This document shows, piece after piece, positions 42,395-50,463 of a stretch of 64,000 nucleotides of DNA. Each line of letters opens with the position of its first letter. Position 1 is the stretch's first letter. Both the position numbers and the translations under genes were made by a program. This DNA is from Herbidospora sakaeratensis (GTDB taxonomy: Bacteria > Actinomycetota > Actinomycetes > Streptosporangiales > Streptosporangiaceae): positions 538,113 through 602,112 of the forward strand of contig NZ_BBXC01000011.1 in the NCBI RefSeq assembly GCF_001570525.1, in the 5' to 3' direction. Under the pieces are notes generated by a model. The model saw nothing but the letters and a program-made list of their open reading frames with translations. It ran no database searches and was not told the origin of the DNA.

Positions 42395-42838
42395 TCAGCG
42401 GCGGGTGAAGTCCATCGTCCAGTTGGTCAGCCAGGTCTGGCCGCCGTCCTTGGAGAAGGCCTGCTCCCAGTGGGCCGACTCGGGCGTGATCGCGTTCCAG
42501 ATGAACCGGGCGTGGATCTCCTCGTCGGCGTACAGGTCGCGGCCGAAGAACTCGCCCACGCCGTCGGTGAAGGCGCCGACGACGGGGGGCTGGAGGACGC
42601 CGTACTTGGAGTTCGACCAGTAGAGGGACCACTCCTTCTTCTCGACGTCGAACAGCCGCAGCGTGATGCCGCTGAAGGTCGGGCAGACCATCTCCTCGAT
42701 GTTGGCCGCGCCGTCGAACAGCGGGCGGCAGGTCGAGTGGCCGGTGAACTCCTCCCATGCGCTGCCGGGGTCGACGTAGTTCAGGCGGCGGCGGTTGGCG
42801 ACGGTCCAGTCGCCGATGAGGAAGTCGAAGCCGGTCAT
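42395..42838 (-). CDS. Conserved hypothetical protein, 147 aa
   Basis: It begins MTGFDFLIGDWTVANRRRLN and continues with PGSAWEEFTGHSTCRPLFDG and LRLFDVEKKEWSLYWSNSKY. The FDFLIGDW start and beta-barrel-like pattern resemble DUF1579-type, lipocalin-like proteins, but the family is not certain. No signal peptide. It overlaps the preceding gene by ATGA and belongs to the operon divergent from the WYL regulator. Confidence 0.65.
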   Translation of the reverse strand: MTGFDFLIGDWTVANRRRLNYVDPGSAWEEFTGHSTCRPLFDGAANIEEMVCPTFSGITLRLFDVEKKEWSLYWSNSKYGVLQPPVVGAFTDGVGEFFGRDLYADEEIHARFIWNAITPESAHWEQAFSKDGGQTWLTNWTMDFTRR

Positions 42839-43293
42839 CCGGTCATCCCTTCGGGGAACGAGTCGGTCAGGTAGGCGGCCAGGTCGGGCCGTTCGGGGGT
42901 GAGCACGTGCCGCACCCAGGCGTCGCGTTCGTGGGTGATCGGCGACAGTTCGAAGACGCAGCCGATGAAGTCGGGGAACACCCGCACGAAGTGGGCCGGG
43001 TCGTCGTCGGGGCAGCCGAGGAACGGCTGGCCGCCGGCCGCGCCGGCGAAGCGCAGCGCGTTGTCCCAGGCCCAGGAGTAGACGTTCAGATAGGCGCCGG
43101 TGTCGCCGCCCCGGTGCAGCACCACGAACGAGGCCGGCGGGGTGCCGTCGGGTTCGGGCAGCAGGTCGGGCAGCAGCGCGTAGGCGGCCTTCTCCACGTG
43201 GGGTTCCAGGGATCCCACGTGGTAGCGCTTGATGTGGCGTCCGTCGACCTCGATCGGCGGCGGCACGGTGAGGATCTTCTCCGCGAAAGCCAT
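42835..43293 (-). CDS. Conserved hypothetical protein, 152 aa
   Basis: I do not recognise the family. From ATG 43293 it reads MAFAEKILTVPPPIEVDGRH, then HVEKAAYALLPDLLPEPDG, SFVVLHRGGDTGAYLNVYSW and a C-terminal helix. It is soluble and well conserved in style, and is first of a four-gene minus-strand operon. Only 39 bp separate its start from the divergent WYL regulator start, so the regulator probably controls it. The open frame reaches TTG 43323, but ATG fits better. Confidence 0.6.
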   Translation of the reverse strand: MAFAEKILTVPPPIEVDGRHIKRYHVGSLEPHVEKAAYALLPDLLPEPDGTPPASFVVLHRGGDTGAYLNVYSWAWDNALRFAGAAGGQPFLGCPDDDPAHFVRVFPDFIGCVFELSPITHERDAWVRHVLTPERPDLAAYLTDSFPEGMTG

Positions 43294-43332
43294 GCCTGGA
43301 CGATAGGGAGCCTCCACTGCCAAGGTGTGTCA

Positions 43333-44214
43333 GTGAAGTCGAGCCGACTGCTCGCGATGGTCCTGCTGCTCCAGACCAAGGGCCGCCGCACCGCCGCCCA
43401 GCTCGCCGAGGAGCTCGACGTCTCGGTGCGCACCGTCTACCGCGACGTCGAGGCCCTGCACGCCGCGGGCGTGCCGATCTACGGAGACGCCGGCCACCAG
43501 GGCGGCTACCAGCTGGTCGCGGGCTACCGCACCCACCTGACCGGCCTGAACCCCTCGGAGGCCGAGGCGCTGTTCCTGTCGGGCCTGCCCGGCCCGGCAG
43601 GCGAACTCGGCATGGGCGAGGCGCTGGCCGGGGCGCAGCTCAAACTCCGCGCCGCCCTGCCGCCCGACCTGCGCGCCCAGGCCGACCGCATGCGGGCCCG
43701 CTTCCACCTCGACGCGCCCGGCTGGTACGCCAAGGACACCTCGGTCCCCTTCCTCGGCGCGGTCGCCGACGCCGTCTGGCGCGGACACCTGCTCCACGTG
43801 CGTTACCGCAGGTGGAAGGCGCCCGAGGAGGTCGACCGGGAGCTGGCGCCCTATGGCCTCGTGCTGAAGGCCGGCCGCTGGTATCTGGTGGCGGGGCCGG
43901 GCCCGCGCACCTACCGGGTCGACCAGATCCTCGCGCTGCGCACCTCGGCCGAGGAGTTCGAGGTGCCGGGCGACTTCGACCTCCCGGCCTACTGGCGCGA
44001 CCACCAGGAACGTTTCCACGCGTTCCTGCAGCAGGGCGAGGCCGTGATCCGGGCCGACGGCGTGGAGCGGACGGTCCCGATCGAGTCGATCCCGAAGGCG
44101 GCCCGCCACTTCCTGTCCCAGGGCCCGTCGGTCGAGGTGCTCGAACCCCCTGAGCTGCGCGACGAGGTGGCCCGGCTGGCCGCCGAGGTCGCCGCCCTCT
44201 ACCGGCGCGCTTGA
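43333..44214 (+). CDS. YafY/WYL-domain transcriptional regulator
   Basis: A 293-aa regulator. An N-terminal HTH (about residues 5-60) contains RTAAQLAEELDVSVRTVYRDVEALHAAGVPIYGD. The WYL domain (about 140-230) has RWKAPEEVDRELAPYGLVLKAGRWYLVAG, with the WYL-type WYLVA, and a WCX C-terminal part. GTG 43333 has AAGG seven bases upstream. It is divergent from the operon 43293-41052, its most likely target. WYL proteins often sense ligands or nucleic acids. Confidence 0.9.
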   Translation: MKSSRLLAMVLLLQTKGRRTAAQLAEELDVSVRTVYRDVEALHAAGVPIYGDAGHQGGYQLVAGYRTHLTGLNPSEAEALFLSGLPGPAGELGMGEALAGAQLKLRAALPPDLRAQADRMRARFHLDAPGWYAKDTSVPFLGAVADAVWRGHLLHVRYRRWKAPEEVDRELAPYGLVLKAGRWYLVAGPGPRTYRVDQILALRTSAEEFEVPGDFDLPAYWRDHQERFHAFLQQGEAVIRADGVERTVPIESIPKAARHFLSQGPSVEVLEPPELRDEVARLAAEVAALYRRA

Positions 44215-44241
44215 GCGGCCCCCTGCCCGTCTCGTTCTAGC

Positions 44242-44715
44242 GTGAACGAGGTGCAGACCTTCCTGCCCTACGCCGACTTCACCGCGACCGCCGAGATCCT
44301 GGACGACCGCCGCCTGGGCAAACAGCGGGTCGAGGCCATCCAGGTGCTGCGCGCGACGTCCATCGACGACTACGGCTGGCGGCACCACCCGGCGGCCAAG
44401 ATGTGGCGCGGCTACGAGGAGGCCCTCGTCCGCTACGGCCTGGAGATCTGCGACCGCTGGTGCTCGACGGGCCGCGCCGACACCTGCGCCGCCACCCTGA
44501 GACAGGACCTCGGCCGCTTCACCGGCCTCGCCGACATCCGCAGCCAGCCCGCTTTGGCCGAGGCCGGCGAACTCCCGCCGTGGCTCGGCGACCCCGGCTT
44601 CCACCTGAGCCACCGGTCGGCCCTGCTGCGCAAGGACCCGGTCTTCTACCGCCCCCTGTTCGGCGACGAACCCGACGATCTCCCCTATGTCTGGCCCGAT
44701 TCCGACCGGCCCTAG
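44242..44715 (+). CDS. MSMEG_6728-type / pyrimidine-dimer DNA glycosylase-like protein
   Basis: A 157-aa protein. VQTFLPYADFTATAEILDDRRLGKQRVEAIQVL, then DDYGWRHHPAAKMWRGYEEALVRYG, are the conserved blocks of a small actinobacterial family annotated as MSMEG_6728 and related to T4-endonuclease-V-like glycosylases. The DDRRLGKQRVE block is the hallmark. Actual DNA-repair activity is not shown by sequence. GTG 44242. The MazG-like gene begins 9 bp after its stop, suggesting a two-gene unit in nucleotide or DNA care. Confidence 0.8.
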   Translation: MNEVQTFLPYADFTATAEILDDRRLGKQRVEAIQVLRATSIDDYGWRHHPAAKMWRGYEEALVRYGLEICDRWCSTGRADTCAATLRQDLGRFTGLADIRSQPALAEAGELPPWLGDPGFHLSHRSALLRKDPVFYRPLFGDEPDDLPYVWPDSDRP

Positions 44716-44724
44716 CCTGGTGGC

Positions 44725-45045
44725 GTGACGGAGATCGAACAGGTGGCGGCCCGGCTGCGCGCCTTCGCGGCGGCACGTGACTGGGAGTCCTTCCACACGC
44801 CGAAGAACCTGGCGATGGCGCTGGCGGGCGAGGCGGGCGAACTGCTCGCCGAGTTCCAGTGGCTGACCCCGGAGGAGTCGGCGTCGCTGGGCGAGGAGGA
44901 ACTGGGCCGGGTGAAGTCGGAGATGGCCGACGTGGCGACGTACCTGATCCGGCTGGCCGACGTCCTCGGCGTCGACCTGATCGACGCGATCCACGCCAAA
45001 ATCGACGAGGTCGACAAACGCTACCCTCCGCTAACCTCAAGATGA
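44725..45045 (+). CDS. MazG-like nucleotide pyrophosphohydrolase (dCTPase/XTP3-type)
   Basis: A 106-aa all-alpha NTP pyrophosphohydrolase. The catalytic EAGELLAEFQWL (ExxE-type) and the downstream KSEMADVATYLIRLADVLGVD (ExxD) supply the Mg-binding acidic residues. It hydrolyses non-canonical or excess dNTPs to NMP and pyrophosphate. GTG 44725 follows the MSMEG_6728-type gene by 9 bp. It ends 9 bp before the conserved leader of the DUF2075 gene. Confidence 0.88.
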   Translation: MTEIEQVAARLRAFAAARDWESFHTPKNLAMALAGEAGELLAEFQWLTPEESASLGEEELGRVKSEMADVATYLIRLADVLGVDLIDAIHAKIDEVDKRYPPLTSR

Positions 45046-45054
45046 CCATGTGAT

Positions 45055-45129
45055 GCGGCCCGACGGGCTTCCGGCGACCGGATACGCCCCCACCCGCACG
45101 AGTGACTTCGTGCTGCCTGGGGGACGCCT
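45055..45129 (+). promoter_or_regulatory. Conserved structured leader, copy 1 (SD-sequestering fold)
   Basis: The leader starts with GCGGCCCGACGGGCTT (45055-45070), which can form a GCCC/GGGC mini-hairpin. Then CCCCCA (45087-45092) can pair with the SD-like TGGGGG (45118-45123), stacked through a small internal loop on GCACGA/TCGTGC (45096-45101 with 45108-45113). The GTG start is at 45130. The same elements, in the same order and spacing, precede the paralogous gene on the other strand (48836-48913). Confidence 0.6.
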
Positions 45130-46938
45130 GTGTCGGCGATTCGGCTGTCGGTGGAGACCCTGCTTTCCCCTGCGGAGACGGCCTTCGCCGAAGCGCTGGC
45201 CGAGCACGTGAGGGCCACCACCGGCCAGGGCCCGTCCCCGGCCGAGGTGCTCTCGTGGCGCAACAGCCTGCCGGTGCTCGCCGAAGACCTCATGGAGGCC
45301 GGGCTGCGCGAGGTGACGCTGCTCGCCGAGTACAAACTGCCGCTGACCAGCCGCCGCGTCGACGTCGTGCTGGCCGGGGTGCACCCGGAGACGCGTGCCG
45401 ACTCCTACGTCGTGGTCGAGCTCAAGCAGTGGACCCAGGCCGAACTGTCCGAGCTCGGCGACCACCTCGTGCTGACCGGTGGGCGGGAGCTCCTCCACCC
45501 GGCCGAGCAGGTCCGCCGCTACGGCGAGTACCTCGTCGACTTCCTCGACGTGCTCACCCCCGAATCGGTGGCCACCGTCGCCTACCTGCACGACGCCATG
45601 CATTTCGACGTGGCCGACTTGGTGGCCGACGACCTCTTCACCGGCGACGGGCGCGGGAAGTTCCGGTCCTTCCTGCGGTCCAGGCTCGCTCCGGCGTCCG
45701 GCGAGGCCGCCGCCGACCGGCTGCTGCGCAGCGCGGTCGCGCCGAGCCGGCAGCTCATGGCGCACGCCGCCAAGGAGATCCGGGAGCGCGAGCAGTTCAC
45801 CCTCCTCGACGAGCAGCAGGTCGCCTTCGAACTGGTGATGCGGGCCGTCGACACCGAGGAGAAGCGGGTCGTCATCGTCACCGGCGGTCCGGGCAGCGGG
45901 AAGAGCGTCATCGCCCTGTCGCTGCTGGGCGAACTGTTCCGGCAGGGCCGCACCGCCCTGCACGCGACCGGCTCGAAGTCGTTCACCCAGACGATGCAGC
46001 GCTACCCCGGCAAGGGCAGCACCCGGATCAAGAACCTGTTCGTCTACTTCAACAGCCTCACCGACGCCAAGCCCGACGGGCTCGACGTGCTGGTCTGCGA
46101 CGAGGCCCACCGCATCAGGGAGACCTCCTCGAACCGCTTCACCCGGGCCGAGAAGCGCACCGGCCGCCCGCAGCTCGACGAACTCCTGAGCGCCGCCAGG
46201 GTGCCCGTCTTCCTGCTCGACGAACACCAGGTCGTACGGCCGGGCGAACTCGGCACCGTCCACGCGATCGAGTCCTTCGCCACGTCCAAGGGGTACGCCG
46301 TCAGCCACGTCAGCCTCGACGAGCAGTTCCGCTGCGGCGGCAGCCGGAACTACGAGCGCTGGGTGCTCGACCTCGTGGGCCTGTCGGGCGAGGGCCCGTC
46401 GCCGTGGACGGGCGACCCCGACTTCGAGGTGCGGCTCGCCGCCGGACCCGCGGAACTCGAGTCGATCCTCCGAGAGAAGCCGGGCACCGCCCGGATGACC
46501 GCCGGGTACTGCTGGCCCTGGAGCGACCCGAAGTCCGACCTGACCCTGGTCGACGACGTGGTGATCGGCGACTGGGCCCGCCCGTGGAACGTCAAGAAGG
46601 ACCGCGCCGTCGGCGACGCCCCGCCGAGCATGCTCTGGGCGACCGAGCCCGCCGGCTTCGGCCAGGTCGGCTGCGTCTACACGGCCCAGGGCTTCGAGTA
46701 CGACTGGGCCGGCGTCATCCTCGGGCCCGACCTGACCGTCCGGGACGGCGTGCTGGCGACGGTGCGCGGCGCCAACCGCGACCCCGCCTTCAAGAGCGCC
46801 AAGAGCGTCCCGGACGCGGAGTTCGACCAGCTCGTCCGGAACGTCTACAAGGTGCTGCTGACCCGGGGGATGCGCGGAACCGTGCTGTACGCGGTGGACC
46901 CCGCCGTCAGGGAGTTACTGGCGGGACTAGTGCCCTGA
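45130..46938 (+). CDS. DUF2075 (Schlafen-like P-loop) helicase with N-terminal PD-(D/E)XK-like region, copy 1
   Basis: A 602-aa cytosolic protein. The N-terminal 220 residues contain SRRVDVVLAGVHP followed by SYVVVELKQWTQAEL, the Asp...Glu-x-Lys spacing of PD-(D/E)XK nucleases. The C-terminal 380 residues are a DUF2075 ATPase/helicase: Walker A VTGGPGSGKSVIALSLL, Walker B VLVCDEAHRIRE, VFLLDEHQVVRPGE, AGYCWPWSDP, VYTAQGFEYDWAGVILG and YKVLLTRGMRG. It is probably a nucleic-acid-directed nuclease-helicase of unknown role. Its paralogue lies immediately downstream in convergent orientation with a 32-bp overlap of 3' ends. A phage-defence or RNA/DNA-repair role is inference. Confidence 0.85.
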   Translation: MSAIRLSVETLLSPAETAFAEALAEHVRATTGQGPSPAEVLSWRNSLPVLAEDLMEAGLREVTLLAEYKLPLTSRRVDVVLAGVHPETRADSYVVVELKQWTQAELSELGDHLVLTGGRELLHPAEQVRRYGEYLVDFLDVLTPESVATVAYLHDAMHFDVADLVADDLFTGDGRGKFRSFLRSRLAPASGEAAADRLLRSAVAPSRQLMAHAAKEIREREQFTLLDEQQVAFELVMRAVDTEEKRVVIVTGGPGSGKSVIALSLLGELFRQGRTALHATGSKSFTQTMQRYPGKGSTRIKNLFVYFNSLTDAKPDGLDVLVCDEAHRIRETSSNRFTRAEKRTGRPQLDELLSAARVPVFLLDEHQVVRPGELGTVHAIESFATSKGYAVSHVSLDEQFRCGGSRNYERWVLDLVGLSGEGPSPWTGDPDFEVRLAAGPAELESILREKPGTARMTAGYCWPWSDPKSDLTLVDDVVIGDWARPWNVKKDRAVGDAPPSMLWATEPAGFGQVGCVYTAQGFEYDWAGVILGPDLTVRDGVLATVRGANRDPAFKSAKSVPDAEFDQLVRNVYKVLLTRGMRGTVLYAVDPAVRELLAGLVP

Positions 46939-48835
46939 GGTGCTCCCTCGTCAGGTCGTCGCAGGCGTAGATCACGACGCCCCTGAGACCGCGTGTCAGC
47001 AGCACCTTGTAGGTGTTGCGGACCAGCCGGTCGAACTGCTCGTCGGTAACCGATCTTTTGACCAGGTCGCCGTCCTTGTTCGCCTCGCGGACCGTACGCA
47101 GCCCATCGCCACGCGCGATCAGGTCCGGACCGATGATGACCCCCGCCCAGTCGAACTCCAGCCCCTGGGCGGTGTAGATGCAGCCGATCTGGTCGAATCC
47201 GCCGGGCAGCGTGGCCCAGAACTGGCTGGTGGGCGCCTTGCCGACCCGGACGCCGTCGCCGTTGGCGTTCCAGGGGCGCGCCCAGCCGCCGATCACGACG
47301 TCGTCGACCAGGCTCTTGTCGTCGTTCGGGTCGCTCCACGGCCAGCAGTATCCGGCCGTGATCCGGGCGGAGCTCCCCTCGGCCATGCGGGCGCGCAGGA
47401 ACTCCTCCATCTGGGCGGGCGAGTCGGCGAGCCGCACGTCGAAGTGCTCGTCTCCGGGCCAGGGCCGGGAGACGGAGTCGCCGTCCCACTGGCTGTCGGC
47501 GGCGCCGAGGTTGAGCAGGCCGCGGACCCATTCGTCGTAGACGGCGCTGCCGCCGCTGCGCCACTGCCCGTCGAGGTCGACCCGGTGGTACTTGATGTTG
47601 AGGGCCTGCGCCTGTGCTTCGATCGCCGCGACGGTCCCGACCTCGCCGGGTTTGACGACCTGGTGTTCGTCGAGGAGGAAGACCGGCACCCGGGCCGCCT
47701 CCATCAGGCTCTCGATCTGCGGGCGGTCGCTGCGCCGGGCCGCGTTGAAGCGGTCCTGCGACTTCGCCCGGACCCGGTGGGCCTCGTCCACGATGATCAT
47801 GTCGAGCCGGTTCCTGGGCGCGTTGGCGTAGTCGTTGTAGTACTGGAAGAGCCCGGCGACGTCCCGGTCGCGGCCGCCGATCGCGCGGCGGAAGGTCCTG
47901 GTCAGCGTGCGGGAGCCGGTGACGTAGGCGACCCGGTCGCGGGCCTCGGCGAACTCTCGGAGCAGTGAGAGCGCGATCGCGGTCTTCCCGCTGCCGGGGC
48001 CGCCGGTGATGATGACGACCCGCTTGGAGTTGGCCTCGAAGGCGGTCCGGATGTCGTGGCGCACCAGTTGGAGGGCCTCCTGCTGCTCGTCGAGCAGCAC
48101 GAACTGGTCGCGTCCGCGCAGTACGTCGGCGGCCCGGTCGAGCAGTTCGCCGGTCGGCACCATGGCCCCGTTGTCCAGGATGTCACCGGCCGACTGGCCG
48201 GGCTCGTCGGAGAACCGCCGTTTCAGGTAGTCGACGAAGGCGCCCCGTTCGCTCCGGCAGAAGAGCGGCACCTCCTCGGTCACCGACTTCTGGTAGAGGT
48301 CGCGGATGTCGTCCCGCCGCGCGTTCTGCAGGTAGACGACGGCGCTCACCGCCTCGGGGCGGCCGTCGAGCGCCGAACAGGTCTGTCTGAGCTGGTCGCG
48401 GTAGCCCTTCACCTGTACGGCCGGATGGCTCTGGTGCGGGCGCATACCGGGCACGTCGACGAGTTGGTCGTTGCCCTCGAAGAGCGCGGCCTCGCTCCAC
48501 TGCTTGAGTTCCACGACCACATAGGCCACCCGGCCGTCGGAGTCGTATCCGGCCAGTACGACGTCGGCCGAGCTGCGTTTGTTGCCCGGCATCGGGAATT
48601 CGAGGAAAACCTCGAGCCGGCCCCGTTCGGCGTCCATCAGCGACCGGGAGAGGTCGGTCAGGCTGTTGACCCAGGCGCGTTTCTCGGATTCCCGCGCGAC
48701 GCGGCCGGTCGTCTCCTTCACCTTCGCCGCGAGAGCGGCCACGAAGGTCCGTTCGACCACCGACCTGGGCTGAAGCAGCAGGTCGTAGAGACTCTTGGCA
48801 GACAACCGCTCGGCGGGAGCCGGAACGCTCGCCAC
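46907..48835 (-). CDS. DUF2075 (Schlafen-like P-loop) helicase with N-terminal PD-(D/E)XK-like region, copy 2
   Basis: A 642-aa paralogue of the preceding protein with the same layout. The N-terminus has SSADVVLAGYDSDG and YVVVELKQWSEAALFEG (Asp...Glu-x-Lys). Then come Walker A ITGGPGSGKTAIALSLL, Walker B MIIVDEAHRVRAK, VFLLDEHQVVKPGE, AGYCWPWSDPND, IYTAQGLEFDWAGVIIG and YKVLLTRGLRG. Coding sequences have diverged clearly, so the duplication is not recent, yet the 5' leader is conserved. It starts at GTG 48835. The convergent, overlapping arrangement means that the two transcripts could form an antisense duplex at their ends. Confidence 0.85.
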   Translation of the reverse strand: MASVPAPAERLSAKSLYDLLLQPRSVVERTFVAALAAKVKETTGRVARESEKRAWVNSLTDLSRSLMDAERGRLEVFLEFPMPGNKRSSADVVLAGYDSDGRVAYVVVELKQWSEAALFEGNDQLVDVPGMRPHQSHPAVQVKGYRDQLRQTCSALDGRPEAVSAVVYLQNARRDDIRDLYQKSVTEEVPLFCRSERGAFVDYLKRRFSDEPGQSAGDILDNGAMVPTGELLDRAADVLRGRDQFVLLDEQQEALQLVRHDIRTAFEANSKRVVIITGGPGSGKTAIALSLLREFAEARDRVAYVTGSRTLTRTFRRAIGGRDRDVAGLFQYYNDYANAPRNRLDMIIVDEAHRVRAKSQDRFNAARRSDRPQIESLMEAARVPVFLLDEHQVVKPGEVGTVAAIEAQAQALNIKYHRVDLDGQWRSGGSAVYDEWVRGLLNLGAADSQWDGDSVSRPWPGDEHFDVRLADSPAQMEEFLRARMAEGSSARITAGYCWPWSDPNDDKSLVDDVVIGGWARPWNANGDGVRVGKAPTSQFWATLPGGFDQIGCIYTAQGLEFDWAGVIIGPDLIARGDGLRTVREANKDGDLVKRSVTDEQFDRLVRNTYKVLLTRGLRGVVIYACDDLTREHLRALVPPVTP

Positions 48836-48913
48836 GCTTTCCCCCAGGCAGCACGAAAGGATTTCGTGCGGTATGGGGGCATGTCCTCAGAATGAGAAAG
48901 CCCGTCGGGCCGC
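48836..48913 (-). promoter_or_regulatory. Conserved structured leader, copy 2 (SD-sequestering fold)
   Basis: Read on the minus strand: GCGGCCCGACGGGCTT (48913-48898) is identical to copy 1. CCCCCA (48879-48874) pairs with the SD-like TGGGGG (48846-48841), enclosing a perfect 8-bp stem GCACGAAA/TTTCGTGC (48869-48862 with 48858-48851). The internal loop is TACC/TGCC. The GTG start is five bases after TGGGGG. The inner stem is longer than in copy 1 (8 versus 6 bp), but pairing is kept in both. Confidence 0.6.
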
Positions 48914-48956
48914 AGCTTCGACCGGAAGACGATATCTCACGAATATGCGCCGGACA

Positions 48957-50048
48957 TTATGAATACGTCGTCTGCCCGGCCAGCATCTCGACCACCGCCT
49001 TCGTCCCCCGCCCCGCCGCCCGCCGCTGCCGGTCGGCCCCCGTGCCCGTCCGGCCGACCCACTCCAGCAGCCGCCGTGCCTCGCCCAGGTCCCCCGACTC
49101 CTCCAGTGCGTCGTGCACGTGTGACAGCAGCCGGTCGAGCAGTTCCGTCGCCGGGACCTCGTGGCCCTCGGCCGGGCAGATGCCCGCTCCCGCGAGGCCG
49201 TTGCGGGCCGCGTTGAACAACGCCGCCGTGGAGGTGGGCTCGGGCAGGTCGGGGGCCTCGCGGCCGGACGCCAGTTCGGTCAGGGAGGTCGTCACCAGGG
49301 CTCGGGTCAGCAGCGCCTGCAAGAGGGCGTCGTCGACGGCGGGGGCCGCGTCGGCGGCGCGGATCTCGATGGTGGGGGTGCGGACGCCCAGGCGGGCCAG
49401 CCAGAAGGTCATCGCGGTGTCGACCAGGACGCCGCCGTCGACGAGGCGGGCGATGGTCTCGTCGTAGTCGGCCGGGTCGGCGAAGCGGGGCGGCAGGCCG
49501 GCGCCGGGGAACCTCAGCTGTTCGGCGACGCGCCAGCTCGCGAAGCCGGAGTCGCGGCCCCGGTCGTACGGGGAGTTGGCGCCCAGAGCCACGAGCGTGG
49601 GCAACCACGGGCGCACGTGGTTCAGCACGGCCACGCCCGTGGCGCGGTCGGGCACGCCCACGTGGACGTGGCAGCCGCAGCACTGGTAGTCGGTGATCGT
49701 CGCCCGGTGGGTCTGCACGATGTCGGCGTAGCGGTCGCCGACCGAGACGGGCGGGGTGGAGCCGGCCAGCACGGGGGTGCCGACCGAGAGCAGGCGCAGG
49801 CCGTGGGCGTGGGCGGCCTCGGCCAGGCGGGTGCGGGCGCTCGTCAGCTGGTGGCGCAGGTCGGGCAGGCCGGTGCAGACGCCCGTGGCCGCCTCGACCT
49901 GGGTCTGGAACAACTCCGCGCTGAAGGCCCCGCCGGCCCCCGGATGCGGGCCCACGTCGGCCAGCACCTTTTCGACTTCCGGGGCGGGTTCTCCCGTCAC
50001 CCCGTCGACCAGCAGGAACTCTTCTTCGACACCGAATGTCCGCGCCAT
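48957..50048 (-). CDS. Carboxylate-amine ligase, YbdK/GCS2 family
   Basis: A 363-aa ATP-grasp-like glutamate-cysteine-ligase-2 family protein. It starts ARTFGVEEEFLLVDGVTGEP, the family hallmark, and has QTQVEAATGVCTGL, CCGCHVHVGVPDR and GANSPYDRGRDSGFASWR. Members form gamma-glutamyl-type bonds with weak activity on Glu and Cys; in mycothiol-using actinomycetes the true substrate is unclear. ATG 50048 is divergent from the ArsR-type regulator, with 64 bp between start codons and a 20-bp palindrome in between. Confidence 0.9.
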   Translation of the reverse strand: MARTFGVEEEFLLVDGVTGEPAPEVEKVLADVGPHPGAGGAFSAELFQTQVEAATGVCTGLPDLRHQLTSARTRLAEAAHAHGLRLLSVGTPVLAGSTPPVSVGDRYADIVQTHRATITDYQCCGCHVHVGVPDRATGVAVLNHVRPWLPTLVALGANSPYDRGRDSGFASWRVAEQLRFPGAGLPPRFADPADYDETIARLVDGGVLVDTAMTFWLARLGVRTPTIEIRAADAAPAVDDALLQALLTRALVTTSLTELASGREAPDLPEPTSTAALFNAARNGLAGAGICPAEGHEVPATELLDRLLSHVHDALEESGDLGEARRLLEWVGRTGTGADRQRRAAGRGTKAVVEMLAGQTTYS

Positions 50049-50085
50049 TCCGGTCCCCTACCCCGTCAGCGGGGGTTATGTGAAC

Positions 50086-50105
50086 GCGTAACCTATGGGT
50101 TACGC
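50086..50105. promoter_or_regulatory. 20-bp inverted repeat, probable ArsR-type operator
   Basis: GCGTAACC (50086-50093) and GGTTACGC (50098-50105) are perfect arms around TATG. The element ends 7 bp before the regulator ATG at 50113 and 38 bp from the divergent YbdK gene start. Position and length fit autoregulation by the ArsR-type protein. Confidence 0.6.
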
Positions 50106-50112
50106 TTTACCC

Positions 50113-50463
50113 ATGGACCAGGCCGCGGAAGCGATCGCCGACCCGATCAGACGGGCGATTCTGCGTATGGTGCGCGACGAGCGGCTCACCGCCGGTGAGA
50201 TCGCCGCCCGCTTCGCCGTCAGCCGGCCCGCCGTCAGCCGGCACCTGCGGGTGCTGCGCGAGAGCGGGCTGGTCACCGACGATCTGTCCGGGCGGCACCG
50301 TTACTACTCGCTCAACCCTGAGGGCCTCGCCGAACTGCACCGGTGGTTGACGGCCCTCATGACCCCCGCGGGCTGGGAGCAGCGTCTCGACGCGCTGGAG
50401 ACCGAGGTCCACCGGGCCCGCCGTGACAACCGTGACAACCGCGACAACAGGGAGACCGCGTGA
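50113..50463 (+). CDS. ArsR-family winged-helix regulator
   Basis: A 116-aa regulator: AEAIADPIRRAILRMVRDERLTAGEIAARFAVSRPAVSRHLRVLRESGLV is the canonical ArsR helix-turn-helix. YYSLNPEGLAELHRWL follows, and then a C-terminal Arg/Asp/Asn repeat (RDNRDNRDN). No metal-binding Cys is present, so it is of the non-metal subgroup that is paired with SRPBCC proteins. ATG 50113 is chosen. Its stop overlaps the SRPBCC start (GTGA). Confidence 0.92.
   Translation: MDQAAEAIADPIRRAILRMVRDERLTAGEIAARFAVSRPAVSRHLRVLRESGLVTDDLSGRHRYYSLNPEGLAELHRWLTALMTPAGWEQRLDALETEVHRARRDNRDNRDNRETA

Noticed and set aside
45130-48835. Convergent DUF2075 genes considered as one gene broken by an inversion or as an assembly duplicate
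   Set aside because: Both frames are complete with all ATPase motifs and differ throughout, so they are two separate old paralogues.
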